Positions 25,619 to 34,340 are shown, counted from the stretch's first letter. The stretch: 36,915 nt of DNA from Phycisphaerae bacterium (GCA_029260035.1 JAJDEA010000034.1:1-36915), one strand, 5' to 3'. Numbers and translations: made by a program. The notes: a model not told the origin generated them from the letters alone.

Positions 25619-27766
25619 TTACCTGCGTCGAACAAACCAGGCGACCCCACCCATGCACAATGCAAGTGCGGGCCAAACGAAAATCGTAACAACCTGGACT
25701 GCCTTCTCCGTCGTCGCGTTTTCGATATTTAGCACGGCGGAATCAATCGGCTTGCCGATATTCATGAACTCAGAATTATCATTAAGCCAATGCAACGAGT
25801 TAATGAGCAGCGAGACATTGTCGGGGTTGACCGATCGAACTGTTATCCCTTTTGCCCCCATTTCCATTCTGCGTGCGAACGCGATCGAATCCGTTGCGAA
25901 ATCTCGCGAGCTGACCACGACGACTTTTGCATCTCCCTTTGTTGCTGCGACGGCCAAGTCAAAAGGTCCTTCAAGGTCGTCCTCTTCTTTGACAAGGTAG
26001 TCGCGATTGTCGAGTTGCTGCTGGTATTTCTGAATGCTTTTCACGCCCCAAACGCCATCAGCAGCGGGTCGCGTGACGAGCGTTTCCCGCGTAACGCCCT
26101 CCGGTGCCGAGTCTGTAAGTCGCAACGGTGCACACCAGGGGAGGGAGATAAGGCTTCCCGACGCCGTCTTGACAATTGGATGATCGGAAAGGTCAACATC
26201 GGTCGTGTTGAAGAACGAACGCGCATCGATTCCATACTTGCCAGGTGCAAAACCAATTGCTTTGACCAGCATCACACCATGGTCGACCTCAATGCCCCAT
26301 TCATCCTTTAGATAGTCGCCATATTCATAAGGCGTTGCGATCGGACCAAACGGGCCTGGCGCCCATCCTGCTACGAATAGTGCCCCGCCGGAGTCACCAA
26401 TCGCGTTGACAACAGCTTGTTTTTCGATATCCGAAAAAGGTGGTTCCTGAGAAGGTTGCCCCATCGCGCTTCTTTGCGGCGGGAAGGGTTTTAGCACAAC
26501 GAAAAGCGTCTGCGTCGGCGCGGGGTTGATTGCCGGCGGTGTCTTAGTTGATTTGAGGTCCCACTCTTCCACGATGAAGTTGGCGTCTTCCAACTGTCTC
26601 TTCATTGTCGTATACGGTGCGGGAGGCTGGCCTGGAAGGGGTCTACCCTGGAAGGCTGGCGCCCCACCAAATCGAACAAAAACCACCGCCGTCTGCTCCT
26701 TGTGCGTTACGCGCAAAATCGCAGACGTTAGCCTTTCTTCGCCCTTGAACGCCCGTTGCTCGAAGCGTGCTCGCCCACCCATTCCATCGTTGATTGGAGG
26801 CCAAACGGACGCGAAGTCCACAACTTTCGCGTCGGAATCGGTCTCAACCAAAATCGCATTGTTCGTGGGGCCGAGTTGTCTGAGGATGTCTTCAACCTTT
26901 AGTAAATCCAACTCTTCCAGCATAGTCGTTTCCGCTTCGATAGATGCAACAACCGAGGCGCATCGATTGCCGATGGTTCGCAGGTAGTCCGCCTGGTTGG
27001 GCGGAAGCGTGGTATCGTTCGCTGCCTGTTCCGGGCCGAACCTCCCCAGGTCCTTCAGCCATTTCCCAACCTCGCCGTAAAGCGTGCGAAGTTCGTTGAT
27101 CGCCGCAGCATACTGCGGGTTTGCTTTGGGTGTCATTGCTTCGATTTGTTCGCGAGTACGGTCTAAAGCTCCACCCAATTGAAGAAACAGATTCTCAATG
27201 GCTGCGATCGATCGGTTGGACGACGTATCACCCATCGCACCGCCGAAGGAAGCGATTTTGTCAGACTCAGCCTGGATAAGGGTGCGAATTTCGCCATCAA
27301 CCTGTGTGAGGTATTTGTCGATGCGCGCCTGATGAGCGTCCACCTGCTCCTTGAACGCGGGCAAAGCGAGCAGCCTTGCGCGCAGCTTTCTCATTCCCGC
27401 CTGGTCTTTGATTGGGTTGATCCAGTCCCTGGCAATTTTGCCGCGATTGGTCGCTTCGTAAAGGTCTAATAAGTCGTGCGCAACCGATCTATATCGCTGC
27501 TGATCTTCTTCATCCAGATCGGATTCAAAATAGAGCGACGTCAATCGAATGTTCGTGTCGAGCGTAGCTAGAAGATTTTCTGTGCCATGACTCAGACTGT
27601 TTACGCCAGCCGATGTCATGTCCCACCGCTTGCCCGCTCGAAAAGCGAGCAGCTGGCAGACGACCACAATTCCAACTACCAACGCGATCATGACCAGAAC
27701 GTTGGTTCCGACCATCCATTTTCGGCCTGTGGAGGTTGTCGGCTTATCGTATTCGCCTACTGCCAT
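25619..27766 (-). CDS. GldG-like ABC transporter auxiliary protein
   Basis: 715-residue membrane-anchored protein with a first membrane segment at about 20-42 (VLVMIALVVGIVVVCQLLAF) and a C-terminal one (VVTIFVWPALALCMGGVAWF). The middle is a large soluble region with GldG / ABC-auxiliary features: DMTSAGVNSLSHGTENLLAT near the N-terminus, EEWDLKSTKTPP, and LFVAGWAPGPFG. A helical region (about 100-260) is probably coiled. Its start overlaps the permease stop by 10 nt, indicating translational coupling. In gliding Bacteroidetes GldA-F-G form a transporter. Here the same arrangement with a DUF4340 protein suggests an exporter of unknown substrate, not necessarily motility. Confidence 0.87.
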   Translation of the reverse strand: MAVGEYDKPTTSTGRKWMVGTNVLVMIALVVGIVVVCQLLAFRAGKRWDMTSAGVNSLSHGTENLLATLDTNIRLTSLYFESDLDEEDQQRYRSVAHDLLDLYEATNRGKIARDWINPIKDQAGMRKLRARLLALPAFKEQVDAHQARIDKYLTQVDGEIRTLIQAESDKIASFGGAMGDTSSNRSIAAIENLFLQLGGALDRTREQIEAMTPKANPQYAAAINELRTLYGEVGKWLKDLGRFGPEQAANDTTLPPNQADYLRTIGNRCASVVASIEAETTMLEELDLLKVEDILRQLGPTNNAILVETDSDAKVVDFASVWPPINDGMGGRARFEQRAFKGEERLTSAILRVTHKEQTAVVFVRFGGAPAFQGRPLPGQPPAPYTTMKRQLEDANFIVEEWDLKSTKTPPAINPAPTQTLFVVLKPFPPQRSAMGQPSQEPPFSDIEKQAVVNAIGDSGGALFVAGWAPGPFGPIATPYEYGDYLKDEWGIEVDHGVMLVKAIGFAPGKYGIDARSFFNTTDVDLSDHPIVKTASGSLISLPWCAPLRLTDSAPEGVTRETLVTRPAADGVWGVKSIQKYQQQLDNRDYLVKEEDDLEGPFDLAVAATKGDAKVVVVSSRDFATDSIAFARRMEMGAKGITVRSVNPDNVSLLINSLHWLNDNSEFMNIGKPIDSAVLNIENATTEKAVQVVTIFVWPALALCMGGVAWFVRRR

Positions 27767-28476
27767 CGTCGCATCTCCAGTAGTTTCACCGAAAGAAAAA
27801 GGAATAACGCCGTCATCGTTACGAAGAATACCAGGTGGTTCAGGTCCACCATCCCGCGTACAAAATCATGAAAGTGGGTGCGAACGGAAAGCTGCTGAAG
27901 CAGGACCTTTAGCCAACCCTCCATGCGATTCGCCATCGCATGAGAGGCAAAAGTCATGAGTGCAAGCAGGGCGGAACTTGCGAGTACCGCTACAACCTGG
28001 TGTTTTGTCAACGTACTGAAGAATAACCCGACCGCGACATACAAAGAGCCAAGAAGAAACAAGCCCAGGTAATGACACGTCAAAAACATCAGATCAATAT
28101 CGCCGTACATCGACAGGATGATCGGATATAGCAGCGTGCCAGCAAGCAGGATTGCAAAAAACATCATCCCGCCCAGGAACTTGCCCAATACAACTTCGAT
28201 TTCAGTTACCGGTGCGGTCATCAATGTTTCAATGGTTCCGCTTCTTAGCTCGTCGCTGATCAGTCTCATCGTCAGCATGGGCAGTACAAATAAGAGTATG
28301 AGCACGATCCAAAATTCAAACACCTGACGCATAGACGCCTCGCTGCCAGCGCTAAACGTCCCAAGGCCGAATGCAAGACCCGACGAAAACAGGAAGACCG
28401 CTAGCACCGCGTAGGCGATGGGCGACAGGAAATAGGCGCCAATCTCGCGCTGGGCCATAGTAAGAATGTTCCGCAT
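27757..28476 (-). CDS. ABC-2 type permease, GldF-like
   Basis: 239-residue permease with about six membrane helices (e.g. AVLAVFLFSSGLAFGLGTF, IVLILLFVLPMLTMRLI, FFAILLAGTLLYPIILSM). The signature RLISDELRSGTIETLMTAPV is the usual ABC-2 loop that contacts the ATPase. The ATG at 28476 has GGAG 6 nt upstream; an upstream open extension to 28554 looks non-native. It pairs with the ATP-binding protein encoded 99 nt upstream and overlaps the GldG-like gene by 10 nt. Confidence 0.92.
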   Translation of the reverse strand: MRNILTMAQREIGAYFLSPIAYAVLAVFLFSSGLAFGLGTFSAGSEASMRQVFEFWIVLILLFVLPMLTMRLISDELRSGTIETLMTAPVTEIEVVLGKFLGGMMFFAILLAGTLLYPIILSMYGDIDLMFLTCHYLGLFLLGSLYVAVGLFFSTLTKHQVVAVLASSALLALMTFASHAMANRMEGWLKVLLQQLSVRTHFHDFVRGMVDLNHLVFFVTMTALFLFLSVKLLEMRRWQ

Positions 28477-28575
28477 TACAAACTCCGCATGTGCACCTTT
28501 ATCACTTCCATGGATACTTAATTCCGCGAGCCGGGCATCATGCACGTTGGTCATTGCGCCAATAGTCGCAACACC

Positions 28576-29523
28576 TTACCGTGAGCGCGTTTGCTGCTGT
28601 TGAGCCGTCACTTGCACAAAGAAATCCTCCAAAGTCGCACCATCGCGCCGGATTTCTCGAAGTGACCAACCGTTGGCAGTCGTAAACTTGAAGATGCCCT
28701 CACGGACGTCGCAGTTTTGCTTGGCTTTGACTGCCAGACGAACCCACCCGTTGGTGGAAGCAACATCGACGTCTTCAACGCCTGTTAGCCCGCGAATGCT
28801 CTTTTCCACTTCGTTTTCCGGGCCTTTGATCTCGGCTATCACCTTCGCCTCCGACGAAAACTTGTCTCGCAGCTCCTGCGGGGAGCCATTCGCGACGATC
28901 TTGCCTTTGGCAATGATTATTGCATGTGAGCAAACCGCTTCCACCTCGTGCAGAATATGCGAACTGAGCAGCACGGTATGCCGTTCGCCCAGTTCTCTAA
29001 TCAGTTTACGAGTCTCGCGAATCTGGGTCGGATCCAGGCCTATGGTTGGCTCATCAAGAATCAAGACTTCGGGATCATTTAACATGGCGTCTGCAAGCCC
29101 GACGCGCTGCTTCATGCCCTTCGAGAGTTGGCCAATCGGCCGGTTGATAAACTCGCCAAGCCAGCAGCGATCCGTAACACGACCGATGGCACTCTTGCGA
29201 TCATTCCCAACCATGCCCCGCAGCTTGCCTCGGAACTGCAGGTATTCTCGTACACGCATTTCCGGATACAACGGCGTGGATTCCGGCAGATAGCCGATCC
29301 GCTTGCGAACTTCGATGGAATCTTTGAAAACATCATAGCCTGCGACGGTGGCGGTTCCGTTAGTCGCTGGGTGATAGCAGGCCAGGATTCGAATTGTGGT
29401 GGTCTTGCCCGCCCCATTGGGTCCCAAGAACCCGATGACGCCACCTCGCTCGACATTGAATGAGATATTGTCAACTGCGAGAACGGAACTGTATCGTTTC
29501 GTAAGATTCGTAACTTGAATCAT
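28576..29523 (-). CDS. ABC transporter ATP-binding protein, GldA-like
   Basis: 315-residue cytoplasmic ATPase that drives the exporter. Walker A is GPNGAGKTTT (34-43), the signature is LSKGMKQRVGLA, Walker B is VLILDEPTIGLDP, and the switch histidine lies in LLSSHILHEVEAV. A C-terminal extension of about 95 residues (VIAEIKGPENEVEKSIRGLT onward) ends DFFVQVT, as in GldA and CcmA-like ATPases of ABC-2 systems. AGGAAGG precedes the ATG. It is the first gene of the leftward four-gene operon. Confidence 0.95.
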   Translation of the reverse strand: MIQVTNLTKRYSSVLAVDNISFNVERGGVIGFLGPNGAGKTTTIRILACYHPATNGTATVAGYDVFKDSIEVRKRIGYLPESTPLYPEMRVREYLQFRGKLRGMVGNDRKSAIGRVTDRCWLGEFINRPIGQLSKGMKQRVGLADAMLNDPEVLILDEPTIGLDPTQIRETRKLIRELGERHTVLLSSHILHEVEAVCSHAIIIAKGKIVANGSPQELRDKFSSEAKVIAEIKGPENEVEKSIRGLTGVEDVDVASTNGWVRLAVKAKQNCDVREGIFKFTTANGWSLREIRRDGATLEDFFVQVTAQQQQTRSR

Positions 29524-29885
29524 GCCGAGCCTTCCTGGTCAAAGCGGTATTGGCGGAGCCTCTTTGCCGGTGATAACGAGGGCAGCCTAGCGACTTCAAT
29601 ATCAACGCCGAGAATGCCGAACGAGGGAAATATCCCCGCTCTGAAAAGGATGTCAAGCGCATCATCGTACGTTTGCGTCACAACATTGCAACATTTTTGT
29701 ATGCTCTGTTGTCGCCTGGTCTTCCGCTCGACGTAATGACCATAACACGCCTAAGAAACCGGCGAATTGATGACGAAACAACCATCGAAAACCTGTCAGG
29801 AAATTTCAAGCCTGGCACCTATTACGTCTCCTGCGGTCGTTTTTGGTCGGTCGATTCCACGCTGACGCTGTATCATGCTTATGGA
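29524..29885. other. Upstream region of the exporter operon
   Basis: 362 bases between the radical SAM stop and the ATPase start, both leftward. It should contain the operon promoter, but I could not fit one. A tandem AATGTTG-C-AATGTTG occurs near 29679-29693 on the minus strand. A plus-strand frame starting at 29673 has no product features. Confidence 0.35.
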
Positions 29886-30926
29886 TCAGGAAAAGGGCAA
29901 GGTCAATTGCGAATCTGGTGTCTGGCGACTTGGAAGTTCCGCATGCTTCTTGCGAAACTCAAGTTCATCGCCAGGGCCTAACCCAAACCGCCTACGCGAA
30001 ATGTCAAACAAGCCTCGAATGCTCTCCCAATAAGGCCCAACCCCGCGCATCCGGCGTCCGAAAGCCGGGTTGTTCAGTTTACCGTCGCGCATGTCACGCA
30101 CGCGGTCGATAATTCGGCTCGCCCGCAAAGGCATAACTTCATGCAGTCGCTTGATGAATATGCCAGCTACCGATCCGGGCAGGCGAAGCGCCGTGTAACT
30201 TGCCCATTGTGCCCCAGCCTCTGCAGCTTGCTCGAGGATGTTCGGTATGTCGCGATCCGTCAGCCCGGGTATCACCGGGGCAACGAATACCCCAGCCGGA
30301 ACGCCCGCATCGCGAAGCTTGCGGATAGCCTCGAACCGACGGGCGGGAGGGGGAGCTTGTGGCTCGATCAACCCGCAAGCCTCCTCATCTGCGAAGGGAA
30401 TGCTAATTGCTACGCTGGCACCTGCTTTCTTTGCAAGCGCCGCGAGCAGGTCCGCGTCACGAACGACCAGAAATCCTTTGGTCACGACGAATGCGGGGTT
30501 TGCGAATTCCAGACAAACTTCCAAACACTGCCTGGTTAGCTGATATGTCGCCTCGATCGGCTGATAACAATCCGTCACGCCCGAAAAATGTAGCCCTTCG
30601 CCTTTCCATGACTTCTTGCTGAGAGCCGCCCACAACAGCTTCGGAGCCTCAGGCTTGGCGACCAACTTCGTATCGAAATCCGTGCCGGCGCCATAGCCAA
30701 GATATTCATGCGTACGCCTCGCATAACAGTAAGCGCAAGCATGTTGACACCCACGATATGGATTGACCGACCAAGTGTAGGGTAGGTCCGGGCTGTCGTT
30801 TCGTGAAAGGATCGACCCCGTTGTCTCTTCATATACCTCCAGCCTGGCGATCGGCGGCTCACCCAAATACTCCGCGTGTTCGCTGTTGTACGGGTTAGGC
30901 GGATTGTCAATCTGCCGAAGTTTCAT
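29886..30926 (-). CDS. Radical SAM protein, PA0069/Rv2578c (SplB-like) family
   Basis: 346-residue radical S-adenosylmethionine protein. The [4Fe-4S] motif is CxxxCxYC at C60, C64 and C67 (RGCQHACAYCYARRTHEYLG), preceded by SVNPYRG. Later landmarks are HFSGVTDCYQPIE, TKGFLVVRDADLL and PVIPGLTDRDIP. These match the Rv2578c/PA0069 group, often annotated as spore-photoproduct-lyase-like, whose physiological reaction is not established to my knowledge. The ATG at 30926 is preferred over a GTG at 30965. A near-consensus promoter with an inverted repeat over its -35 lies about 55-100 nt upstream. Confidence 0.92.
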   Translation of the reverse strand: MKLRQIDNPPNPYNSEHAEYLGEPPIARLEVYEETTGSILSRNDSPDLPYTWSVNPYRGCQHACAYCYARRTHEYLGYGAGTDFDTKLVAKPEAPKLLWAALSKKSWKGEGLHFSGVTDCYQPIEATYQLTRQCLEVCLEFANPAFVVTKGFLVVRDADLLAALAKKAGASVAISIPFADEEACGLIEPQAPPPARRFEAIRKLRDAGVPAGVFVAPVIPGLTDRDIPNILEQAAEAGAQWASYTALRLPGSVAGIFIKRLHEVMPLRASRIIDRVRDMRDGKLNNPAFGRRMRGVGPYWESIRGLFDISRRRFGLGPGDELEFRKKHAELPSRQTPDSQLTLPFS

Positions 30927-30979
30927 CGCAATTAGAAGACGGGTCGGAAGCCTTTTCTCCAGCACACAGGCAATACGAT

Positions 30980-31008
30980 AGTATATTCGGTTTTTGTTAG
31001 GTTGTCAA
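30980..31008 (-). promoter_or_regulatory. Promoter of the radical SAM gene
   Basis: On the minus strand: a perfect TTGACA (31003-31008), a 17-nt spacer, and TATACT (30980-30985), a near-consensus sigma-70 promoter. The transcript would begin near 30973, about 47 nt before the ATG. Confidence 0.72.
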
Positions 31009-31024
31009 ATGTTCCGTTTGACAA
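31002..31024. promoter_or_regulatory. Inverted repeat overlapping the -35, candidate operator
   Basis: TTGTCAAA at 31002-31009 and TTTGACAA at 31017-31024 are perfect 8-bp inverted arms separated by 7 nt, giving a 15-bp centre-to-centre spacing. One arm contains the -35 of the radical SAM promoter. The geometry suits a dimeric repressor. Confidence 0.55.
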
Positions 31025-31195
31025 TCTTGCATTGGCAGGCTGACGGTATATTTGGTAGTAGGTATACGCATGTGGTACGATCAGCCGACGCCCGAAAGGC
31101 GCTCTTGTCAAGCCAGCAGGGCAAGATCGAAACAGGGTAGCGGAGAAGGTCGTTATTCTGAAGCACTGGTTCATTGAATTGATAGGAGCCTCAAT

Positions 31196-31930
31196 GTGAA
31201 TAGCAAAAAATTGCAGAGGCTACTCTTGGCGACATGTCTGGTCGGGATAGTGGCCTTCGGAGGCTGTGCGCGAACACGAGCGCAAACACGGTATAACATC
31301 GGAGTAACGACTTATCTTTCTCATGACTTACCGTTCCCTCCCACGAGTCCTTCGATCAAGGTCGCCGTTGCCACGGCAACCGAGCCGCACGAGGTCTTGC
31401 TGGAGGCGGAAGTCAAGAGGAAGATTGAGAGGCTGGTTCGTGGCCGCGGCTTTGAGGTAGCAGGCGTCGATGAGGCTGACTATATTCTGAGTGCATTCTT
31501 CGCCATTGACGCAGGAAACACGAAGGCGGGTGCTACGCCTGTGTACCAAGGCGGAGGAGTCTCGACGACTCGCGTCTATACCAGCACCGGGCAATGGGCG
31601 ACAGGCACGACCTTCCACCCCGGAACGACCAGCTATGTCCCCTACAGCTATACGCAGTTCACACGATTCCTCGGCATTAGTGTGTACGAGAAGCAACGCT
31701 GGGTCGCATCCACCAAGGAAGATTTATCCGACGCCATTGTCTGGCGTGCGACGACCACAAGCGGGGGGAGTAGCTCCGATCTGCGAAGCGTCATCGACTA
31801 CCTACTCGTGGAGACTTTCGACTACTTCGGCCAAGATACCGGAGAGCGGAAAAGGAAGACGCTACGTCAAAATGATAAGCGCGTTCGAGAATTGCGGGAT
31901 GGAAATAGAGCGACGGAGGCGGAAAAGTAA
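31196..31930 (+). CDS. DUF4136-like lipoprotein
   Basis: 244-residue lipoprotein. The signal sequence LLLATCLVGIVAFGGC ends in a lipobox (FGGC), so it is lipid-anchored. The mature part resembles DUF4136-type envelope lipoproteins: IKVAVATATEP, a helix VLLEAEVKRKIERLVRGRGF, then ADYILSAFFAIDAG, an aromatic/Thr-rich beta region, and SVIDYLLVETFDYF. A basic tail follows. The start is GTG at 31196, with GGAG about 8 nt upstream; the overlapping ATG at 31194 is followed at once by a stop. Its TAA overlaps the next ATG as TAATG, implying translational coupling with the DUF3800 gene. Confidence 0.82.
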   Translation: MNSKKLQRLLLATCLVGIVAFGGCARTRAQTRYNIGVTTYLSHDLPFPPTSPSIKVAVATATEPHEVLLEAEVKRKIERLVRGRGFEVAGVDEADYILSAFFAIDAGNTKAGATPVYQGGGVSTTRVYTSTGQWATGTTFHPGTTSYVPYSYTQFTRFLGISVYEKQRWVASTKEDLSDAIVWRATTTSGGSSSDLRSVIDYLLVETFDYFGQDTGERKRKTLRQNDKRVRELRDGNRATEAEK

Positions 31931-32661
31931 TGGCTGGCGAGGCACCGCTACGACAAGCCTTCAACATCTACTGCGATGAATCTTGCCATCTGGAAAACGA
32001 TGGTCAGCAGGCGATGGTTCTGGGGGCGGCGTGGTGTCCCTTGGAGCAAACCCACGACCTGTCGGAAGGCGTGCGCCGGATCAAGTCGAAACACGGACTG
32101 GCAAGAGACTTCGAGGTCAAATGGACAAAGGTATCGCCGGGCAAGGCCGACTTCTATTCGGAGTTGGTAAGCTATTTCTTCGAGAACGATGATCTTCATT
32201 TTCGCGCGCTGATCGTTCCCGACAAGAGCAAGCTCAACCACGCCGCGTTCCCCGGCCAAGATCACGACTCGTGGTACTACAAGATGTATTTCGACATGCT
32301 CAAGGTGATCCTGAACCCACACGCCGAGCATCGCATCTACCTCGACATCAAGGACACACGCGGCGCATCGAAGGTCGCAAAGCTCCATGAAGTTCTCTGC
32401 AACAGCCAATACGATTTCAGCCAAAGCATCATCCATCGCGTGCAACAAGTACGCTCACACGAAGCGGAGCTACTCCAGCTTGCTGACCTGATGATCGGCG
32501 CGATTGCGTACACGAATCGAGGATTGAGTGGCAACAGCGGGAAGGAACAGATCGTCAAGGCTATGCAGCAACGGTCGGGATATAACCTGACAAGCACAAC
32601 CTTGCTCAAGGAGGATAAGGTCAATCTGTTTCGATGGCACGCAACGGAGTCTCAAGGATGA
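31930..32661 (+). CDS. DUF3800-domain protein
   Basis: 243-residue soluble protein with the DUF3800 pattern, an RNase H-like fold found widely in mobile and defence contexts. Landmarks are NIYCDES (D16, E17), FEVKW (E62), IYLDIKDTRG (D139) and LLQLADLMIGAI (D186), acidic residues that could form a metal-dependent nuclease site. It is coupled at both ends: TAATG with the upstream lipoprotein and ATGA with the downstream gene. Its activity in this family is unproven as far as I know, so a nuclease role is inference. Confidence 0.85.
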   Translation: MAGEAPLRQAFNIYCDESCHLENDGQQAMVLGAAWCPLEQTHDLSEGVRRIKSKHGLARDFEVKWTKVSPGKADFYSELVSYFFENDDLHFRALIVPDKSKLNHAAFPGQDHDSWYYKMYFDMLKVILNPHAEHRIYLDIKDTRGASKVAKLHEVLCNSQYDFSQSIIHRVQQVRSHEAELLQLADLMIGAIAYTNRGLSGNSGKEQIVKAMQQRSGYNLTSTTLLKEDKVNLFRWHATESQG

Positions 32662-33158
32662 GCGATAGGCCAGAATGGCTCCCATCTCTCATCAAACTTG
32701 AGACGTACGGTGGAGATAGGGCAGCATACTTGGATGCGGTGTACGAGCGGTTCGCGGAGGACTTTGTTCAAAACAAGCCGAGTTTTCGGGGGCAGCAGCT
32801 TTCGCTCAAGAGGCACCCCTTGTCCGAAGGGCGCGAAGCGACTTTCTGGCACATGATCTCCGAGGGGCGTGACGAGTCGAGCCGTACGCTCGATATTGAT
32901 CGGTGTGAACGGATTGCGTGGGTAAGAGCGGTCATCGAGAATGCAGATGATTCCCGTGTCTTGGTTTGGGAGAATAAGCGAGGCAAGGAACGGCGCATCT
33001 GCGTTTGGCTGGAAGAGCGGGAGTATATCGTCATCTTGGCGGATCGGCGTGGGTACTTACTGCCGTGGACGGCGTACACGGTTACCCAGCCACACCGCAA
33101 ACGAAAGTTTCGCAAGGAGTACGAGCAGTGGACGCGATCTCAGGCAGGAAAAAGCTGA
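32658..33158 (+). CDS. Small basic protein coupled to DUF3800, unknown function
   Basis: 166 residues, strongly charged, without signal or membrane segments. Recognisable patterns include ERFAEDFVQNKPSFRGQQLS, KRHPLSEGREATFWHMISEG, VWENKRGKERRICVWLEE, YIVILADRRGYLLPWTAYTV and a basic C-terminus KRKFRKEYEQW. I believe it belongs to a group of widespread uncharacterised proteins; the compact basic, aromatic C-terminal half could suit RNA binding or a RelE/barnase-like fold, but that is a guess. The ATG at 32658 forms an ATGA overlap with the DUF3800 stop. An upstream start at 32634 is less likely. Confidence 0.78.
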   Translation: MSDRPEWLPSLIKLETYGGDRAAYLDAVYERFAEDFVQNKPSFRGQQLSLKRHPLSEGREATFWHMISEGRDESSRTLDIDRCERIAWVRAVIENADDSRVLVWENKRGKERRICVWLEEREYIVILADRRGYLLPWTAYTVTQPHRKRKFRKEYEQWTRSQAGKS

Positions 33159-33190
33159 CGCCGCCCTTGCGGACGGCGTCGTTACTCTTT
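33157..33190 (+). terminator. Terminator of the lipoprotein/DUF3800 unit
   Basis: GACGCCG at 33157-33163 pairs with CGGCGTC at 33174-33180, extended by CC/GG with a bulged A. A T-rich stretch (GTTACTCTTTCT) follows. The hairpin begins inside the stop codon of the upstream gene. Confidence 0.55.
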
Positions 33191-33288
33191 CTACGCATGG
33201 TAGATGAGCTACATGAAGTATCGTCCACGGACGAGGGAGATGCAAGAAGTTCCTGCAAAAACTTTGCAAAAAGTGGCTTTATGGTACG

Positions 33289-33321
33289 TTGGCTGCGTCC
33301 CGGACGCACATTCTTTATAGT
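33289..33321 (+). promoter_or_regulatory. Inverted repeat and weak promoter before the methyltransferase gene
   Basis: TGCGTCC (33294-33300), a single C, then GGACGCA (33302-33308) form a perfect 7-bp inverted repeat. It sits between a -35-like TTGGCT (33289-33294) and a -10-like TTTATA/TATAGT (33314-33321). The spacer is 19-21 nt, longer than ideal. Confidence 0.42.
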
Positions 33322-33350
33322 ACGAACACAAACTCACGGAGGAGGCACGA

Positions 33351-34340
33351 TTGGCGATGCAACTGGACCAGATCATTCAAGGCGACTGTGTCGAGCTATT
33401 GGCCAAGCTGGATGAGGGTTCGATCGATCTCGTCTTTGCCGATCCGCCTTTCAACATAGGCTATGACTACGACAAGTACGACGATGACCGATCGTGCGAG
33501 CAATACCTCGATTGGTCGAAGCAGTGGATGGAAGCTGCTCATCGCGCGCTCAAGCCAACCGGCACCTTTTGGCTTGCCATTGGCGACGACTACGCCGCCG
33601 AGCTGAAGGTTATCGCAACGCGAGAGTTAGGCTTCACCTGCCGAAGCTGGGTCATCTGGTATTATACGTTCGGCGTGAACTGCAAGAACAAGTTCAGCCG
33701 ATCGCACACGCACCTGTTCCATTTCGTCAAAGATGCAAAGAGCTTTACGTTCAATGATTTGGCTATTCGCGTGCCATCTGCCCGGCAGCTTGTATACGGC
33801 GACAAGCGGGCGAACCCCAAAGGCCGACTGCCTGACGATACCTGGCTTTTTCCTGCATTAGACGAACCACAGCCGAAAACGAAAAACCCGGACAAGAAAA
33901 GTGAGAAATCGAAACGTCTTACCCACGAAGGCTGGACCCTTCGCCCTCAGGATTTGCCGGAGGGTTTTTCGCCGGACAGCGACACCTGGTATTATCCCCG
34001 CGTCTGTGGCACGTTCAAGGAAAGGCTTGGATTCCACGGGTGTCAAATGCCCGAGCGAATTCTCGAGCGAATCATCCGCGTTTCATCGAACGAAGGCGAT
34101 TGCGTCGTGGATCCGTTCTCCGGGAGTGCAACTACTTTGGCAGTCGCTAGAAAACTAGGCCGAAAATTCCTGGGGTTCGAGCTTTCCGAAGATTACGTCC
34201 AAAAAGGCCAGGCGAGACTTGGCAAGGTGAATCCCGGCGATGAAATCGACGGCGTTCTTGACCCGCTTACCAGTGTGCCCAATACGAAAAATGGCACGAT
34301 ACGCACGCCGAAGGGAGAGCGTATCAAATCGGCCAAGTAG
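33351..34340 (+). CDS. Site-specific DNA methyltransferase (N4-cytosine/N6-adenine, beta class)
   Basis: 329-residue AdoMet-dependent DNA methyltransferase. Catalytic motif IV DPPF (D31-F34, [20 protein letters not shown]) precedes the AdoMet motif [10 protein letters not shown] (near residue 254), the order of beta-class enzymes. The [14 protein letters not shown] helix and [11 protein letters not shown] strand are typical. The central region (about 140-230) would be the target-recognition part. Target base and site cannot be read here. The start is TTG at 33351 (GGAGG 5 nt upstream) or ATG at 33357. No cognate restriction endonuclease is in the window, so it looks like an orphan, or part of a looser defence block with the upstream DUF3800 gene. 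Confidence 0.94.
   Translation: MAMQLDQIIQGDCVELLAKLDEGSIDLVFADPPFNIGYDYDKYDDDRSCEQYLDWSKQWMEAAHRALKPTGTFWLAIGDDYAAELKVIATRELGFTCRSWVIWYYTFGVNCKNKFSRSHTHLFHFVKDAKSFTFNDLAIRVPSARQLVYGDKRANPKGRLPDDTWLFPALDEPQPKTKNPDKKSEKSKRLTHEGWTLRPQDLPEGFSPDSDTWYYPRVCGTFKERLGFHGCQMPERILERIIRVSSNEGDCVVDPFSGSATTLAVARKLGRKFLGFELSEDYVQKGQARLGKVNPGDEIDGVLDPLTSVPNTKNGTIRTPKGERIKSAK

Noticed and set aside
29673..29981. 102-residue plus-strand frame
   Set aside because: It overlaps the end of the radical SAM gene in antisense and has no start signal or domain.
31018..31023. Rightward TTGACA as -35 for the lipoprotein gene
   Set aside because: The nearest TATATT is 23 nt away, too far for a normal spacer. The hexamer is better explained as one arm of the inverted repeat.
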